Assembly (NCBI GenBank): GCA_002392405.1
Contig: DGGY01000019.1
Coordinates: 4,829-68,828, forward strand
DNA: 64,000 nt
Origin: Treponema sp. UBA3862
GTDB lineage: Bacteria; Spirochaetota; Spirochaetia; Treponematales; Treponemataceae
Reading direction: 5' to 3'
Within the stretch, counting starts at the first letter, position 1; the number at the start of each line of letters is the position of its first letter. The notes under the pieces were generated by a model. It was not told the DNA's origin, ran no database searches, and saw only the letters and a list, made by a program, of their open reading frames with translations. The position numbers were made by a program, and so were the translations under genes. This document shows positions 32,321 through 41,338 of this stretch, one piece after another.

Positions 32321-33703
32321 ATGATTCTCATAAGTGACGGCAAAATCAGGTTTTCAGTTAAAATAACATTTATTTTCTGTCTGTTTGTTTCAGTTATTGT
32401 AATTTCTTATACGCAGAAACAGTATTTCACCTATAAACAGGAACGCTGCATGCTTATGGGCGAAACCGCTTCTCATCTTTTTCAGGATGATATTGAAAAA
32501 AATCTTACGGCAAACCAGATTCTTGAAGCGCTGATACTCGAAAATAACGGCCGGGTAAACAATTTTAAAGCCGTCGCAAGAAAACTGATAAATCGTTACC
32601 CGTCAATTCAATCAATTCATCTTGCTCCAAAAGGACTGATCACACAAAACTATCCTAAATCATATTCAGATAAACAGATTAATCTTTTTGATTATTCAGA
32701 AACAAAGATTTCCTCAAGTTACGCCTTAAAGACAAAAAATACATACCTTACAGGCCCGCTGCTCGGTGAAAACAATACTTCAGAACTTCTGATTCAGCAT
32801 CCTGTATTTATTACAGACAGTGATGGAAATGAATCTTTCTGGGGCTTTATTATCCTGAGCCTGTCTACCTCAAATCTTTTTGGCAAAGAGCATCTTGATT
32901 TCCTTAATAACGCAGGCTACAGATTCCGCATCTGGAAGCCGGAACCTGTTAACGAAGATCCCTTCGTTTTTTACGAAAATACAACACTTCCCCTCTCAAA
33001 CCCCTGTACAAATATTTTCGGCATAGCAAATTCTCTCTGGACAGTTTACACTCAGCCGCAGGAAGGCTGGTTCAATACAGGTATCCTCATTATTGAGATA
33101 ATCTCTGCCCTGACTTTCAGCCTGCTTGCATCATTTACAATAGCATTTTTAGTATCGCTTAAAAACCGTGATGAAGCTCTTGAGCGGCTTTCTTTCAGGG
33201 ACAGCCTTACAAACCTCTACAATACCCGTAAATTCATGAATACCCTCAAAGAATACGCTAAATCAGGAGAACCTTATTCAATCATCTATCTCGATATTAA
33301 CGATTTTAAACGAATTAACGACAATCTCGGGCATGACACAGGTGACCAGGTTCTCGTAATCGCCGCAAGAAAAATATCCAACTGCATACGCGAAGGCGAC
33401 CGTGCATTCAGAATCGGCGGTGACGAATTTACTGTAATTCTGCCGGGAAAACACGAAGGACCTTTTGTCGAGGCTGTAATTGAGCGCATAAAAGAATCAA
33501 TTAAACGTGAAACAGTTCTTCGCAATGCCCGTCTGCAGATTACCTCAAGCGCAGGTTTTGCACGCTGTCCTGAAGATTCTTCAGATTACGAAGAAGTAAT
33601 AAAAACAGCTGACAAAAACATGTATCTCGACAAGCAGAAATTAAAGCAGACAAATCCTAACGGACTGAGTATAGAAAAAACAGGAAATCAGGATAAAAAA
33701 TAA
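32321..33703 (+). CDS. Membrane sensor diguanylate cyclase
   Basis: 460 residues. One membrane helix near 12-30, an extracytoplasmic region of about 220 residues resembling CHASE-type sensors (ASHLFQDDIEKNLTANQILEAL), a second helix near 260-285, then a GGDEF domain. The active motif RIGGDEF is intact and the product-inhibition site REGD lies five residues before it, so it should make cyclic-di-GMP with feedback inhibition. Its stop abuts the ATG of the response regulator, so the three-gene operon links a cyclase with a two-component pair. Start ATG has no clear Shine-Dalgarno. Confidence 0.87.
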   Translation: MILISDGKIRFSVKITFIFCLFVSVIVISYTQKQYFTYKQERCMLMGETASHLFQDDIEKNLTANQILEALILENNGRVNNFKAVARKLINRYPSIQSIHLAPKGLITQNYPKSYSDKQINLFDYSETKISSSYALKTKNTYLTGPLLGENNTSELLIQHPVFITDSDGNESFWGFIILSLSTSNLFGKEHLDFLNNAGYRFRIWKPEPVNEDPFVFYENTTLPLSNPCTNIFGIANSLWTVYTQPQEGWFNTGILIIEIISALTFSLLASFTIAFLVSLKNRDEALERLSFRDSLTNLYNTRKFMNTLKEYAKSGEPYSIIYLDINDFKRINDNLGHDTGDQVLVIAARKISNCIREGDRAFRIGGDEFTVILPGKHEGPFVEAVIERIKESIKRETVLRNARLQITSSAGFARCPEDSSDYEEVIKTADKNMYLDKQKLKQTNPNGLSIEKTGNQDKK

Positions 33704-34384
33704 ATGGAAAAAATACTGATTATTGAAGATGACGCAGGTATTTCAGATTTTGTAAACTCAGAACTTATTCACGAAGGCTACTCAACCTGTACGGCTTTTA
33801 ACGGACGTGAAGCTCTTGAAGTTTTTGAAAAAGAAAAGCCTGACCTGATTCTTCTGGATGTAATGCTTCCGGAATTAAGCGGACTTGAAGTATTAAGAAG
33901 AATCAGAAAAACTTCAAACGTTCCTGTCATAATAGTTACAGCCCGCGGCGAAACTTACGACAAAGTAAACGGACTCAATGCAGGCGCTGACGACTATATT
34001 CCAAAACCTTTTGAAATTGAAGAACTGCTTGCAAGAATGAGTGCAGTCCTGCGCCGTGCCGTACCGCAGAATTCAAAACAGGTTGTCCTCAAAAACGGGC
34101 AGCTTGAACTTAACACTGACAGCATGAAGGTAGTCCTTCAGGCTCAGGAATTAAACCTTTCAAAAACAGAATATCTTATGCTCAAACTCTTCCTCGAAAA
34201 TCAGGAAAAAGTAATGAGCCGTTCTCAGATTATTGATGCAATCTGGGGAGAAGGACACTACATTGACGAAAACACTGTAGATGTTTATGTCGGCTATCTC
34301 CGTTCAAAGATTGACCAGAACGCAGGTACAGAATACATCAAGACAATGCGCGGCGCCGGATACATGATGCTGACGGTAAAATAA
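33704..34384 (+). CDS. OmpR-family response regulator
   Basis: 226 residues. Receiver domain with acidic pair EDD at 8-10, phosphoacceptor D52 in ILLDVMLPE, and K about 102 in YIPKPFE; then an OmpR/PhoB winged helix ending in YIKTMRGAGYMM. AGGAT precedes the ATG, zero bases after the cyclase stop. Acts with the kinase two bases downstream. Target genes unknown. Confidence 0.92.
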   Translation: MEKILIIEDDAGISDFVNSELIHEGYSTCTAFNGREALEVFEKEKPDLILLDVMLPELSGLEVLRRIRKTSNVPVIIVTARGETYDKVNGLNAGADDYIPKPFEIEELLARMSAVLRRAVPQNSKQVVLKNGQLELNTDSMKVVLQAQELNLSKTEYLMLKLFLENQEKVMSRSQIIDAIWGEGHYIDENTVDVYVGYLRSKIDQNAGTEYIKTMRGAGYMMLTVK

Positions 34385-34386
34385 AA

Positions 34387-35754
34387 ATGAAACACAAGCC
34401 TTCCGTAGTCCTTAAACTTTCGATTAAATTCTCAGCCATACTTACCATAGCAGTTCTGTCGATTATCTATGTTTTTTTTATGACTCTCCGCCACATGAGC
34501 CGGCAGCAGGAAACGAGAAGTTTTAAAAGAACGGCAAACGTAATTGCAAGGGCCTTAAATTCAGGTGACCCGATGTTCCTGGAAAAAAAACTTTCAGAAC
34601 TCCCCTTCTTTATTTCATATTTAATTTACGACAGCAATACTAATCAGATTTTTACACAGCGCAACGGAAGGATAGATATACTTCCTGAAACAAACGGAAA
34701 AACTGTTCATCTCAATACAAAACGCACTTCAGGGGAAGACTCACTTACAATAGTTTACATGACCAGCCGCTGTCAGATAAGAACGGGACAGGTTTTTACA
34801 ATCCAGCTTGCACAGAACGCAAACACTGAAGCAGGAAATCATTTTATAAGACAGGTGCTTTTATGGATTGCGGCGGGTTCACTTCCGGTTCTTTTACTTT
34901 CTTTCCTGCTATCAATTTACTTTACAAAAAAAACAATGGAGCCTGTCGTAAAAATTACAAAAACGGCAGAAAACATAAGTTCCTCAAACCTTGATAAATC
35001 CCTTCCTGAAACAGGAAAAAACGACGAGCTTGATAATCTTGCAAAAACCTTCAACAAACTCTTTGGTCGCTTAAAAAAAGACTTTGACAGGGAAAGAAGT
35101 TTTACAGGCAATGTCAGCCACGAATTAAAAACCCCTGTTGCAGTTATTTCAGGTCAGACAAATCTTTTAAGGCGCTGGGGAAAAAACGATCCTGCCCAGC
35201 TCGACAAAAGCCTTGAAATAATCATGCAGGAAACAAAATCAATTGAAGCCATAATAACAGGCATGCTTGAACTTACAAGACTTGAAAACTCAAAAATCTC
35301 AGTAGAAAACCAGGAGTTTTCAGTTCTTTCCCTTTTTGAAAGGCTCAGCGGAGAGTTTTCTTCAATCAGAGAAGATGTAAAAATAGTATTTGATAAAGAT
35401 AACGACACATCTGTAACCTCCGATCCTGAACTGCTTCACCAGATTTTTACGGCGGTAATATCAAACAGCATAAAATTCAGCACAGAAAATCCTGTAATCA
35501 CGCTGGGCTTTACAAAAACTCAGGACGAAATCAGTTTTACAGTAAAAGACAAGGGTCCCGGGTTCCGCGAGGAAGACATTCCACATGTATTTGAACGGTT
35601 CTGGCGCGGAGATAAAAGCCACAACAGGGCTTCAGGCGGAAGCGGACTGGGCTTAAGCATCACAAAAGCCCTTGCACAGACCTTAAACGGAACTGTCGAA
35701 GCCTCTAATTCAGTTGAAGGCGGAGCTGTAATTACTGTCCGTTTACCTGCTTAG
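34387..35754 (+). CDS. Sensor histidine kinase
   Basis: 455 residues. Helices at about 12-33 and 155-178 bound an extracytoplasmic region of 120 residues; HAMP at about 180-235; phosphoacceptor H245 in NVSHELKTPVAV; ATPase motifs N (HQIFTAVISNSIKFS), G1 (VKDKGPGF), F (ERFWRG) and G2 (GGSGLGLSI). All catalytic boxes are intact. Two bases after the regulator gene. Its last 23 bases overlap the convergent hydrolase gene. Confidence 0.92.
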   Translation: MKHKPSVVLKLSIKFSAILTIAVLSIIYVFFMTLRHMSRQQETRSFKRTANVIARALNSGDPMFLEKKLSELPFFISYLIYDSNTNQIFTQRNGRIDILPETNGKTVHLNTKRTSGEDSLTIVYMTSRCQIRTGQVFTIQLAQNANTEAGNHFIRQVLLWIAAGSLPVLLLSFLLSIYFTKKTMEPVVKITKTAENISSSNLDKSLPETGKNDELDNLAKTFNKLFGRLKKDFDRERSFTGNVSHELKTPVAVISGQTNLLRRWGKNDPAQLDKSLEIIMQETKSIEAIITGMLELTRLENSKISVENQEFSVLSLFERLSGEFSSIREDVKIVFDKDNDTSVTSDPELLHQIFTAVISNSIKFSTENPVITLGFTKTQDEISFTVKDKGPGFREEDIPHVFERFWRGDKSHNRASGGSGLGLSITKALAQTLNGTVEASNSVEGGAVITVRLPA

Positions 35755-37144
35755 AAAGCCAGTCAAAAAGATTTAAGTTTCCGTCAAAAACCTCGTCATT
35801 GAACACATAAATCCACGAATCATGTCCGTTATATTCGTAAGGTTCAGTTCCTTCTGCATTCTTATACCGGCCGCTAGTATCAGTAACTTTGTCAAAATAA
35901 ACGTGATGAAGATTTTCAGCACCCGCTTTTTCAAGACGCTCTACAGTCGGCATTGTGTATTTTTCAGGTTTAATCGCTTCGTCAGTTTTTGCAAGAGTAA
36001 ACCACATCGGCTTTTTAGCAAGTTTTTCTATATCTTTAGTGCTGATTCTTGCATCAGGGAAGGCTTCACATATCGGGAAAGCGGCCGCAAAAAAGTCAGG
36101 GTACTGAATCATCATGTTCACGGTCATAAATCCGCCTGCAGAACAGCCTCCGACGTAAATGCGGGAAGTATCAATCTGAGGATTTTCTTCAATCATTTTA
36201 TCAATGAGTTCTTTTACTGCCAGAGTGTAATAAGAAACAGGAGTTTCAACATCAATTTCTGCCTCAGGAACTGCAAATGCTTTAGAAAAGAAACTTGAAA
36301 TCGAACGAGAAAACTTATTCACCGGCCCGCGGATGTCAGCCATTACCCACAGACGGTTACCGAAAGGATCCAGTTCTGTAAGTTCAAGCCAGCCTGTCGG
36401 GCACTGAGGAAGAAGAACTGCAGCACCGTCCTTTCCAAAATATCCCTGAATCTTTTTCTGGAATAAGGCAGTACTTTTTATACCGAACAGAGGTTTTGAT
36501 ATATTTCTTCCGCTTTCTGCAATTCCATGAAAGAAAACGATTAAAGGAATTTTTTTATCTCCTGACTTAGGCGGAACATACTGTGCATATTCCATTTTTA
36601 TCTCTGACGAATCATCTTCCCAGGTAAAAGAAGAAGTTTTACACATTGCAGCTTCAGGGCTTACAACCGCACTTCTTCTGTTAATTGTAATGTTAAGGTT
36701 TTTATTCAGGATTCTGTAGCCGTAAAGCTCGTCCACATTGAGGATTTTTGCATTCGTAAAAGGACTTGAATACTCATCATCAGGAGAAACTTCAAGCTTT
36801 AAGGTAATAAACTTTGATGTAGTCGACACGCTCGGAAGCCCTGCCCCGTCAGACAGATAGGCTTTTACAACTTTTCTTTCTGTACGGATTATTCCTGCAT
36901 CATTACCGATAAGATTTGAAGAAGAATTATATACCTGCACGATAAAGTCAGAGGCCCTTACCATTGAATCTAAAATATCCTTTCCGGCGTTTAAGACGAT
37001 TTTATCCGTACAGCCTGCAAAATCATAAGGAGTTATATAAAGAACATAAGCGTTATTTTTTGGTTCTGCTGATTTTACAAACTCTACACAAAACAGCGGA
37101 ACCAGAGAGAGTAATGAAACTAAAGAAAGAATTATTTTTTTCAT
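35732..37144 (-). CDS. Secreted alpha/beta hydrolase (PHB-depolymerase/prolyl-oligopeptidase-like esterase)
   Basis: 470 residues. Signal peptide (1-19), then about 160 residues of beta-rich Ig-like domain, then an alpha/beta hydrolase domain: FFHGIAESGRN oxyanion loop, nucleophile in VGGCSAGGFM, and a late histidine in YNGHDSW. Domain order is like that of secreted feruloyl or acetyl esterases. TTGTGA-17-TACAAT ends six bases before the ATG and no Shine-Dalgarno is present. Convergent overlap of 23 bases with the histidine kinase gene. Confidence 0.8.
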   Translation of the reverse strand: MKKIILSLVSLLSLVPLFCVEFVKSAEPKNNAYVLYITPYDFAGCTDKIVLNAGKDILDSMVRASDFIVQVYNSSSNLIGNDAGIIRTERKVVKAYLSDGAGLPSVSTTSKFITLKLEVSPDDEYSSPFTNAKILNVDELYGYRILNKNLNITINRRSAVVSPEAAMCKTSSFTWEDDSSEIKMEYAQYVPPKSGDKKIPLIVFFHGIAESGRNISKPLFGIKSTALFQKKIQGYFGKDGAAVLLPQCPTGWLELTELDPFGNRLWVMADIRGPVNKFSRSISSFFSKAFAVPEAEIDVETPVSYYTLAVKELIDKMIEENPQIDTSRIYVGGCSAGGFMTVNMMIQYPDFFAAAFPICEAFPDARISTKDIEKLAKKPMWFTLAKTDEAIKPEKYTMPTVERLEKAGAENLHHVYFDKVTDTSGRYKNAEGTEPYEYNGHDSWIYVFNDEVFDGNLNLFDWLSKQVNGQ

Positions 37145-37150
37145 ACTTTA

Positions 37151-37179
37151 ATTGTATTTGAATATGATGATTATCACAA
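37151..37179 (-). promoter_or_regulatory. Promoter of the secreted hydrolase gene
   Basis: Minus-strand -35 TTGTGA (37174-37179), 17 bases, -10 TACAAT (37151-37156), six bases to the ATG at 37144. Confidence 0.65.
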
Positions 37180-37223
37180 TCCTAAAAATACAGGGACAAA
37201 AACTTAATTTACCCTTAAGGAGT

Positions 37224-37251
37224 TTGACAAAACAAAAGAACGCATTAAAAT
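37224..37251 (+). promoter_or_regulatory. Promoter of the sugar-binding lipoprotein gene
   Basis: -35 TTGACA (37224-37229), 16 bases, -10 TAAAAT (37246-37251). The direct repeat CGCATTAAA flanks the start region (37241-37249 and 37269-37277) and could be an operator. Confidence 0.65.
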
Positions 37252-37303
37252 TAAAATATTATAAAACACGCATTAAACAAGCGCAGAAAACACGGAGAAA
37301 TTA

Positions 37304-38629
37304 ATGAAAAAATCTGCAATGCTTCTGACGGCAGCCGCTTCACTTTTTGTGCTTATGAGCTGCGGTCAGACAAAAACTAAACAGGCAGAGGGAAAAGTAT
37401 TAAACATTGCCTGCTGGAATGATGAGTTTAAGGAACGTTTTACAGACTTTTTTGTAACAAAAGGCCTTTTACCTTCTGATGTTCAGGTAAACTGGATTCA
37501 GGTTGCAAACGAAAACGGAGTTTATCAGAACATGCTCGACGAACTCCTTGTTAAACAGAAAGATCTTCCTGCTGACAAAAAAATTGACCTTTTTCTTGTT
37601 GAAGCGGACTATGCTTTAAAATACGTAGATACACCTTACACTCTTGATGTACGAAAAGACATCGGATTAAAGGATGAAGAATTAAAACAGCAGTACCAGT
37701 ACACAAAAGATATAATGACAGACTCAAACGGAGCCCTCAAAGGCGTTTCATGGCAGGCCTGTCCGGGCGGGTTTATTTACCGCCGTTCAATAGCAAAGGC
37801 TGTACTCGGTGATGACGATCCTAAAGTTGTACAGCAGTCTTTACGCTCATGGGAACGTTTTGACCATGTGGCAGAAAAAGCAAAGGCAGCCGGTTATTTT
37901 ATGCTTTCAGGTTATGATGATGCTTTCCGTGTATTCAGCGACAACATTACAGAACCGCTTGTAAAGAACAACAAAATTAATATTTCTCCCTCTATTTTAA
38001 GATGGATAAGCCAGACAAAAAAATACACAGACAACGGATACAACAACAGGGCAAACCTCTGGTCTGAAGAAAGCAAAAAAGGTGCCGGCCCTGAAGGAAA
38101 AGTATTCGGCTACTTCGGACCTGCCTGGTTTATTGACTATGTACTTGCTGATGCCTCCCTTGCCTACCCTGACGGCGTAAAAGAAAAAGGCAACGGAACT
38201 TACGGCGACTGGGCATTCTGTAAAGGTCCAAAACCTTTCTCATGGGGCGGAACCTGGATTTGTGCCGCAGCCGGAACTGATAACCCGCGCCTTATCCACG
38301 ACATTATGTTCACCCTCACCTGTAAGCAGGACGTAATGGAAGCAATTGCAAAAGAAGCAGGCGATTTTACAAACAACACTGATGCAATGAAAAACATCGC
38401 CTCAAGTGATTACCAGAATCCCTTCCTCGGCGGACAGAATCACATCCAGCCCTTCCTTGAAAACGCACTTTCAATCAGAAAAGACTGCGCAAGTCCTTAT
38501 GACCAGGGAATAAGCGAAAAACTTCAGCTCTGCTTTGCGCCTTATTTTGAAGGCTACATGACTGAAGAACAGGCATGGGATTATTTCTACAAAGAAATTA
38601 CAGTGCTCTATCCGCAGCTTCAAAGATAA
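37304..38629 (+). CDS. Extracellular solute-binding lipoprotein (sugar ABC type)
   Basis: 441 residues. Lipoprotein signal ends LFVLMSC; the mature part is a cluster-B type carbohydrate-binding protein, with LNIACWNDEFKERF at the start of the fold and KPFSWGGTWICAAAGTDNP near the hinge. GGAGA precedes the ATG. No permease or ATPase gene is nearby, so it is an orphan binding protein that must use a transporter encoded elsewhere. Ends at the bidirectional terminator. Confidence 0.83.
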   Translation: MKKSAMLLTAAASLFVLMSCGQTKTKQAEGKVLNIACWNDEFKERFTDFFVTKGLLPSDVQVNWIQVANENGVYQNMLDELLVKQKDLPADKKIDLFLVEADYALKYVDTPYTLDVRKDIGLKDEELKQQYQYTKDIMTDSNGALKGVSWQACPGGFIYRRSIAKAVLGDDDPKVVQQSLRSWERFDHVAEKAKAAGYFMLSGYDDAFRVFSDNITEPLVKNNKINISPSILRWISQTKKYTDNGYNNRANLWSEESKKGAGPEGKVFGYFGPAWFIDYVLADASLAYPDGVKEKGNGTYGDWAFCKGPKPFSWGGTWICAAAGTDNPRLIHDIMFTLTCKQDVMEAIAKEAGDFTNNTDAMKNIASSDYQNPFLGGQNHIQPFLENALSIRKDCASPYDQGISEKLQLCFAPYFEGYMTEEQAWDYFYKEITVLYPQLQR

Positions 38630-38661
38630 AGGGCACTCTTCTAAAAAAAATACACTGCTAT

Positions 38662-38722
38662 AAAAAAAAAGGACCTGCCGTATGAAAGAATAAAACCTCA
38701 TACAAAGCAGGTCCATTTTTTT
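38662..38722. terminator. Bidirectional terminator
   Basis: 8-bp stem GGACCTGC/GCAGGTCC (38671-38678 with 38707-38714) extended inside by TATG/CATA, with A-run on the left and T-run on the right. Serves both convergent binding-protein genes. Confidence 0.88.
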
Positions 38723-38749
38723 GCAGAATTAAATTCTGCTTATAGTTTA

Positions 38750-39703
38750 TTAAAGATCAGCTGGAAGAGTAATTCCAAGAGCCTTTTCAGTTTCTTCGTT
38801 CTTAGAGAAGTCACATTTTTCAATGTACTGAATCGGCATGTCTGCAGGGTTAGCACCCTTCTTTAAGATTTCAACAGCCATTGCAGCAGTCTGTTTTCCA
38901 AGTTCATAGTAGTTGATACCGTATGTACAAAGACCGCCTGACTGAACCATTCCGTCTTCACCACAGATTACAGGAATCTTGTTTTCTGTAGCAACCATAG
39001 CAACTGTAGCCATACCTGCAGCGAGCATGTTGTCTGTAGGAACATAAATTGCGTCTACTTTTCCAACAAGGCTCTGAACTACCTGCTGGATTTCATTTGA
39101 GTTAGAAACTGAACCGAGAGTATAAGCAAGACCTTCGTCTGTACATGCAGCTTTTGCAAGTTCAATCTGGAAGAGTGAGTTCTGTTCGCTTGAGCAGAAA
39201 AGAAGTCCTACATTTTTTGCTTCCGGAACAATCTTTTTAAGAAGCTTAATCTGCTGAGAAACAGGTGTAAGGTCTGATGTACCGGAAACATTTGTTTCTG
39301 GTTTTGCATTTGACTTTACGAGTTTTGCAGATTCAGGATCTGTAACTGAAGAAACAAGAATAGGGATTTCTGATGTAAGGTTTGCAACAGCCTGAGCAGC
39401 AGGAGTTGCAATAGCAAAGATAAGGTCATCTTTGTCGTTTACAAGTTTGTTTGCGATTGTAACACAGTTGCCCTGGTCTCCCTGAGCGTTGTGCATGTCA
39501 ATTGAAATAGTTTTTCCGTCAACAAGTCCTGCTTCAGCAAGACCATCGATAAATCCCTTGCAGTTACTGTCGAGGGCTGGGTGTTCAACAAGCTGGATAA
39601 TACCGATTTTAAATACTTTGTCCGAAGAAGGTTTCTTTGAACAGCCGGAAAGTGCAAGACCTGCAACAGCAATTGCAGTCATTACAGCAGCAATTTTTTT
39701 CAT
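38750..39703 (-). CDS. ABC transporter substrate-binding lipoprotein (DUF534/TrpX-like)
   Basis: 317 residues. Lipobox LSGC at about 17-20. The body (FKIGIIQLVEHPALDSNCKGFIDGL ... YVPTDNMLAAGMATVAMVA ... GINYYELGKQTAAMAVEIL) is the ABC_sub_bind/DUF534 fold of TrpX-type proteins. It probably serves the permease and ATPase at 30490-32212, 6.5 kb away, although it has its own promoter and terminator. Strong AAGGAGA before the ATG. Ligand may be an aromatic amino acid or a related small molecule; not decidable here. Confidence 0.88.
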   Translation of the reverse strand: MKKIAAVMTAIAVAGLALSGCSKKPSSDKVFKIGIIQLVEHPALDSNCKGFIDGLAEAGLVDGKTISIDMHNAQGDQGNCVTIANKLVNDKDDLIFAIATPAAQAVANLTSEIPILVSSVTDPESAKLVKSNAKPETNVSGTSDLTPVSQQIKLLKKIVPEAKNVGLLFCSSEQNSLFQIELAKAACTDEGLAYTLGSVSNSNEIQQVVQSLVGKVDAIYVPTDNMLAAGMATVAMVATENKIPVICGEDGMVQSGGLCTYGINYYELGKQTAAMAVEILKKGANPADMPIQYIEKCDFSKNEETEKALGITLPADL

Positions 39704-39756
39704 TTTTTATATCTCCTTTTTAATGAAAACTCACTTATAAAAAGTGCATAAAATAA

Positions 39757-39785
39757 ATTATAAAGTCCTTTTCAGGATAGGTCAA
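39757..39785 (-). promoter_or_regulatory. Sigma70 promoter of the TrpX-like gene
   Basis: Minus-strand -35 TTGACC (39780-39785), 17 bases, -10 TATAAT (39757-39762), one of the best promoters in the window. Leader of about 47 bases. Confidence 0.8.
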
Positions 39786-39862
39786 ATTTGTGTTTCTATT
39801 TAGAGCATCAAAACATTAATTCATAAGGGATTTTGAGTACCAGGTAAAAACTTAAGAATATT

Positions 39863-40450
39863 TCAGCGGATTACAGTTTTTCCGTTTGTAAGGTCAAAAA
39901 TTTTTGAAGTGAACTCTTCTTTTTTCTCTATGGCAATATTTCCTTTTACCGTTACAAGTTCACCAAAGTCTTCTTCAACATCGTAAAGCGTGTAATCTGA
40001 AAGTATTTTTTTTACTGCCTGATAAGTCTGATAATCTGCTTTGATTTCAAAATCAGTTTTTTCTACAAATTCTTCAAAAACAGTTGTCTCAAGAACAGCC
40101 TTAACACTCTCTCCATAGGCATGAACAAGACCCCCTGTCCCTAAAAGAGTTCCGCCGAACCAGCGGGTAACAGTTACAAGAACATTTGTTACACCCCTGC
40201 CCTTTAAGACATCAAGCATGGGTCTTCCGGCAGTTCCACCGGGCTCACCGTCATCGCTCATTCCCATAACTTCAGCATCTTTGCCTGCAATAAAAGCATG
40301 ACAGACATGAGTTGCATCGGCATATTTAGTTTTCTGGCTTTTTATAATTGTACGGACTTCATTCTGTGAACTGATTATAAAGGACTGGGCAAGAAAGCGT
40401 GAACCTTTTATTACAAGCTGCGCCTCAGAAGTCTTTACAGGAACAAGCAT
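39863..40450 (-). CDS. YigZ/IMPACT family protein
   Basis: 195 residues. The IMPACT signature DDGEPGGTAGRPMLDVL is at about 66-82 followed by VTVTRWFGGTLLGTGGL, and a ferredoxin-like C-terminal domain follows. Family role is linked to translation or stress control but not settled in bacteria. Starts where the upstream membrane gene stops, so they are cotranscribed with parC. AGGAAAG precedes the ATG. Confidence 0.9.
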   Translation of the reverse strand: MLVPVKTSEAQLVIKGSRFLAQSFIISSQNEVRTIIKSQKTKYADATHVCHAFIAGKDAEVMGMSDDGEPGGTAGRPMLDVLKGRGVTNVLVTVTRWFGGTLLGTGGLVHAYGESVKAVLETTVFEEFVEKTDFEIKADYQTYQAVKKILSDYTLYDVEEDFGELVTVKGNIAIEKKEEFTSKIFDLTNGKTVIR

Positions 40451-41323
40451 TTACTGTCTTTCCTGTTCATTTAAATCATCATCTGAATCTTTTTTAAGGC
40501 TCACGATGATTTCGATTTTAGGCTTAACAAGTTCATCATAAAAAACAGGCACAGAAAGGAACATGAGCGTAACTGCTTTATAAATGTTAATAAAATACAG
40601 AAGAGCGAAAACCGTGCTCAAAACTTTAAGGATAAAAGACGTACCGTCATCAGAAAATGTAAGTCCGACGCCAAAATAAAAGGAAGCAAGCACCATATTG
40701 CGTCCGCCTGCCCTCAAAATAAAAAGAATTAAACTGAAAAAATTAGAAAGAGAAAGTTTTGCACTTACAAAGGCTGCCTTAAAAACAGACCAGGCTGGAT
40801 TTGAATATCTTACAAAAACAAGAAAAATCTGAGGAAACAGAAAAAGCAGCATTAAAACCAGTACACTTCCGCCTGCAATAAGATAAAGCATGGAGGAAGA
40901 AACTTTTTCACTCAGAGTATTAATTATTCCCGGGTTTAAGCTTTCTGCTATATTGATTATTAATACCATAAGTCCGCTTGCCGCTGCAGTTAGGACAGTA
41001 CAGAGGGCTGCAGGAGGTGCAAACTGACGGAATCTCCTGAAACCGTAGAAAAGAAATCCAAAAGTTACGAACTCATCTTTTACCATACGGTAAAGCATTA
41101 CAAGAAAGCCATTTAAAAGCAGGAACCACAAAAATATCCCTGCAAATAAAATCAGGTAAACAAGAAAAACAAAATGAAGAACTTCAGACTTTTTAGCTGC
41201 AAGAAGCAGAGCACCGCCGCCGAAAAAAGCAGAAATTCCTGACTGAAGCATAACAAGCACAAACAGCGAGACAAAGGCCTTGGTCAGATTTTTATGAGAA
41301 ACATCTTTGAGTTTTTGTAACAT
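40451..41323 (-). CDS. Polytopic membrane protein of unknown function
   Basis: About 290 residues with six or so membrane helices and a charged C-terminal tail (KKDSDDDLNEQERQ). No motif I can name; it is rich in Phe and Leu. A TTG immediately after the parC stop would add five residues, but the ATG at 41323 is the more likely start; neither has a clear Shine-Dalgarno, so translation may be coupled to parC. Fourth in the parE-parC-membrane protein-yigZ run. Confidence 0.65.
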   Translation of the reverse strand: MLQKLKDVSHKNLTKAFVSLFVLVMLQSGISAFFGGGALLLAAKKSEVLHFVFLVYLILFAGIFLWFLLLNGFLVMLYRMVKDEFVTFGFLFYGFRRFRQFAPPAALCTVLTAAASGLMVLIINIAESLNPGIINTLSEKVSSSMLYLIAGGSVLVLMLLFLFPQIFLVFVRYSNPAWSVFKAAFVSAKLSLSNFFSLILFILRAGGRNMVLASFYFGVGLTFSDDGTSFILKVLSTVFALLYFINIYKAVTLMFLSVPVFYDELVKPKIEIIVSLKKDSDDDLNEQERQ

Positions 41324-41338
41324 TGCAGGATTTTTCAA

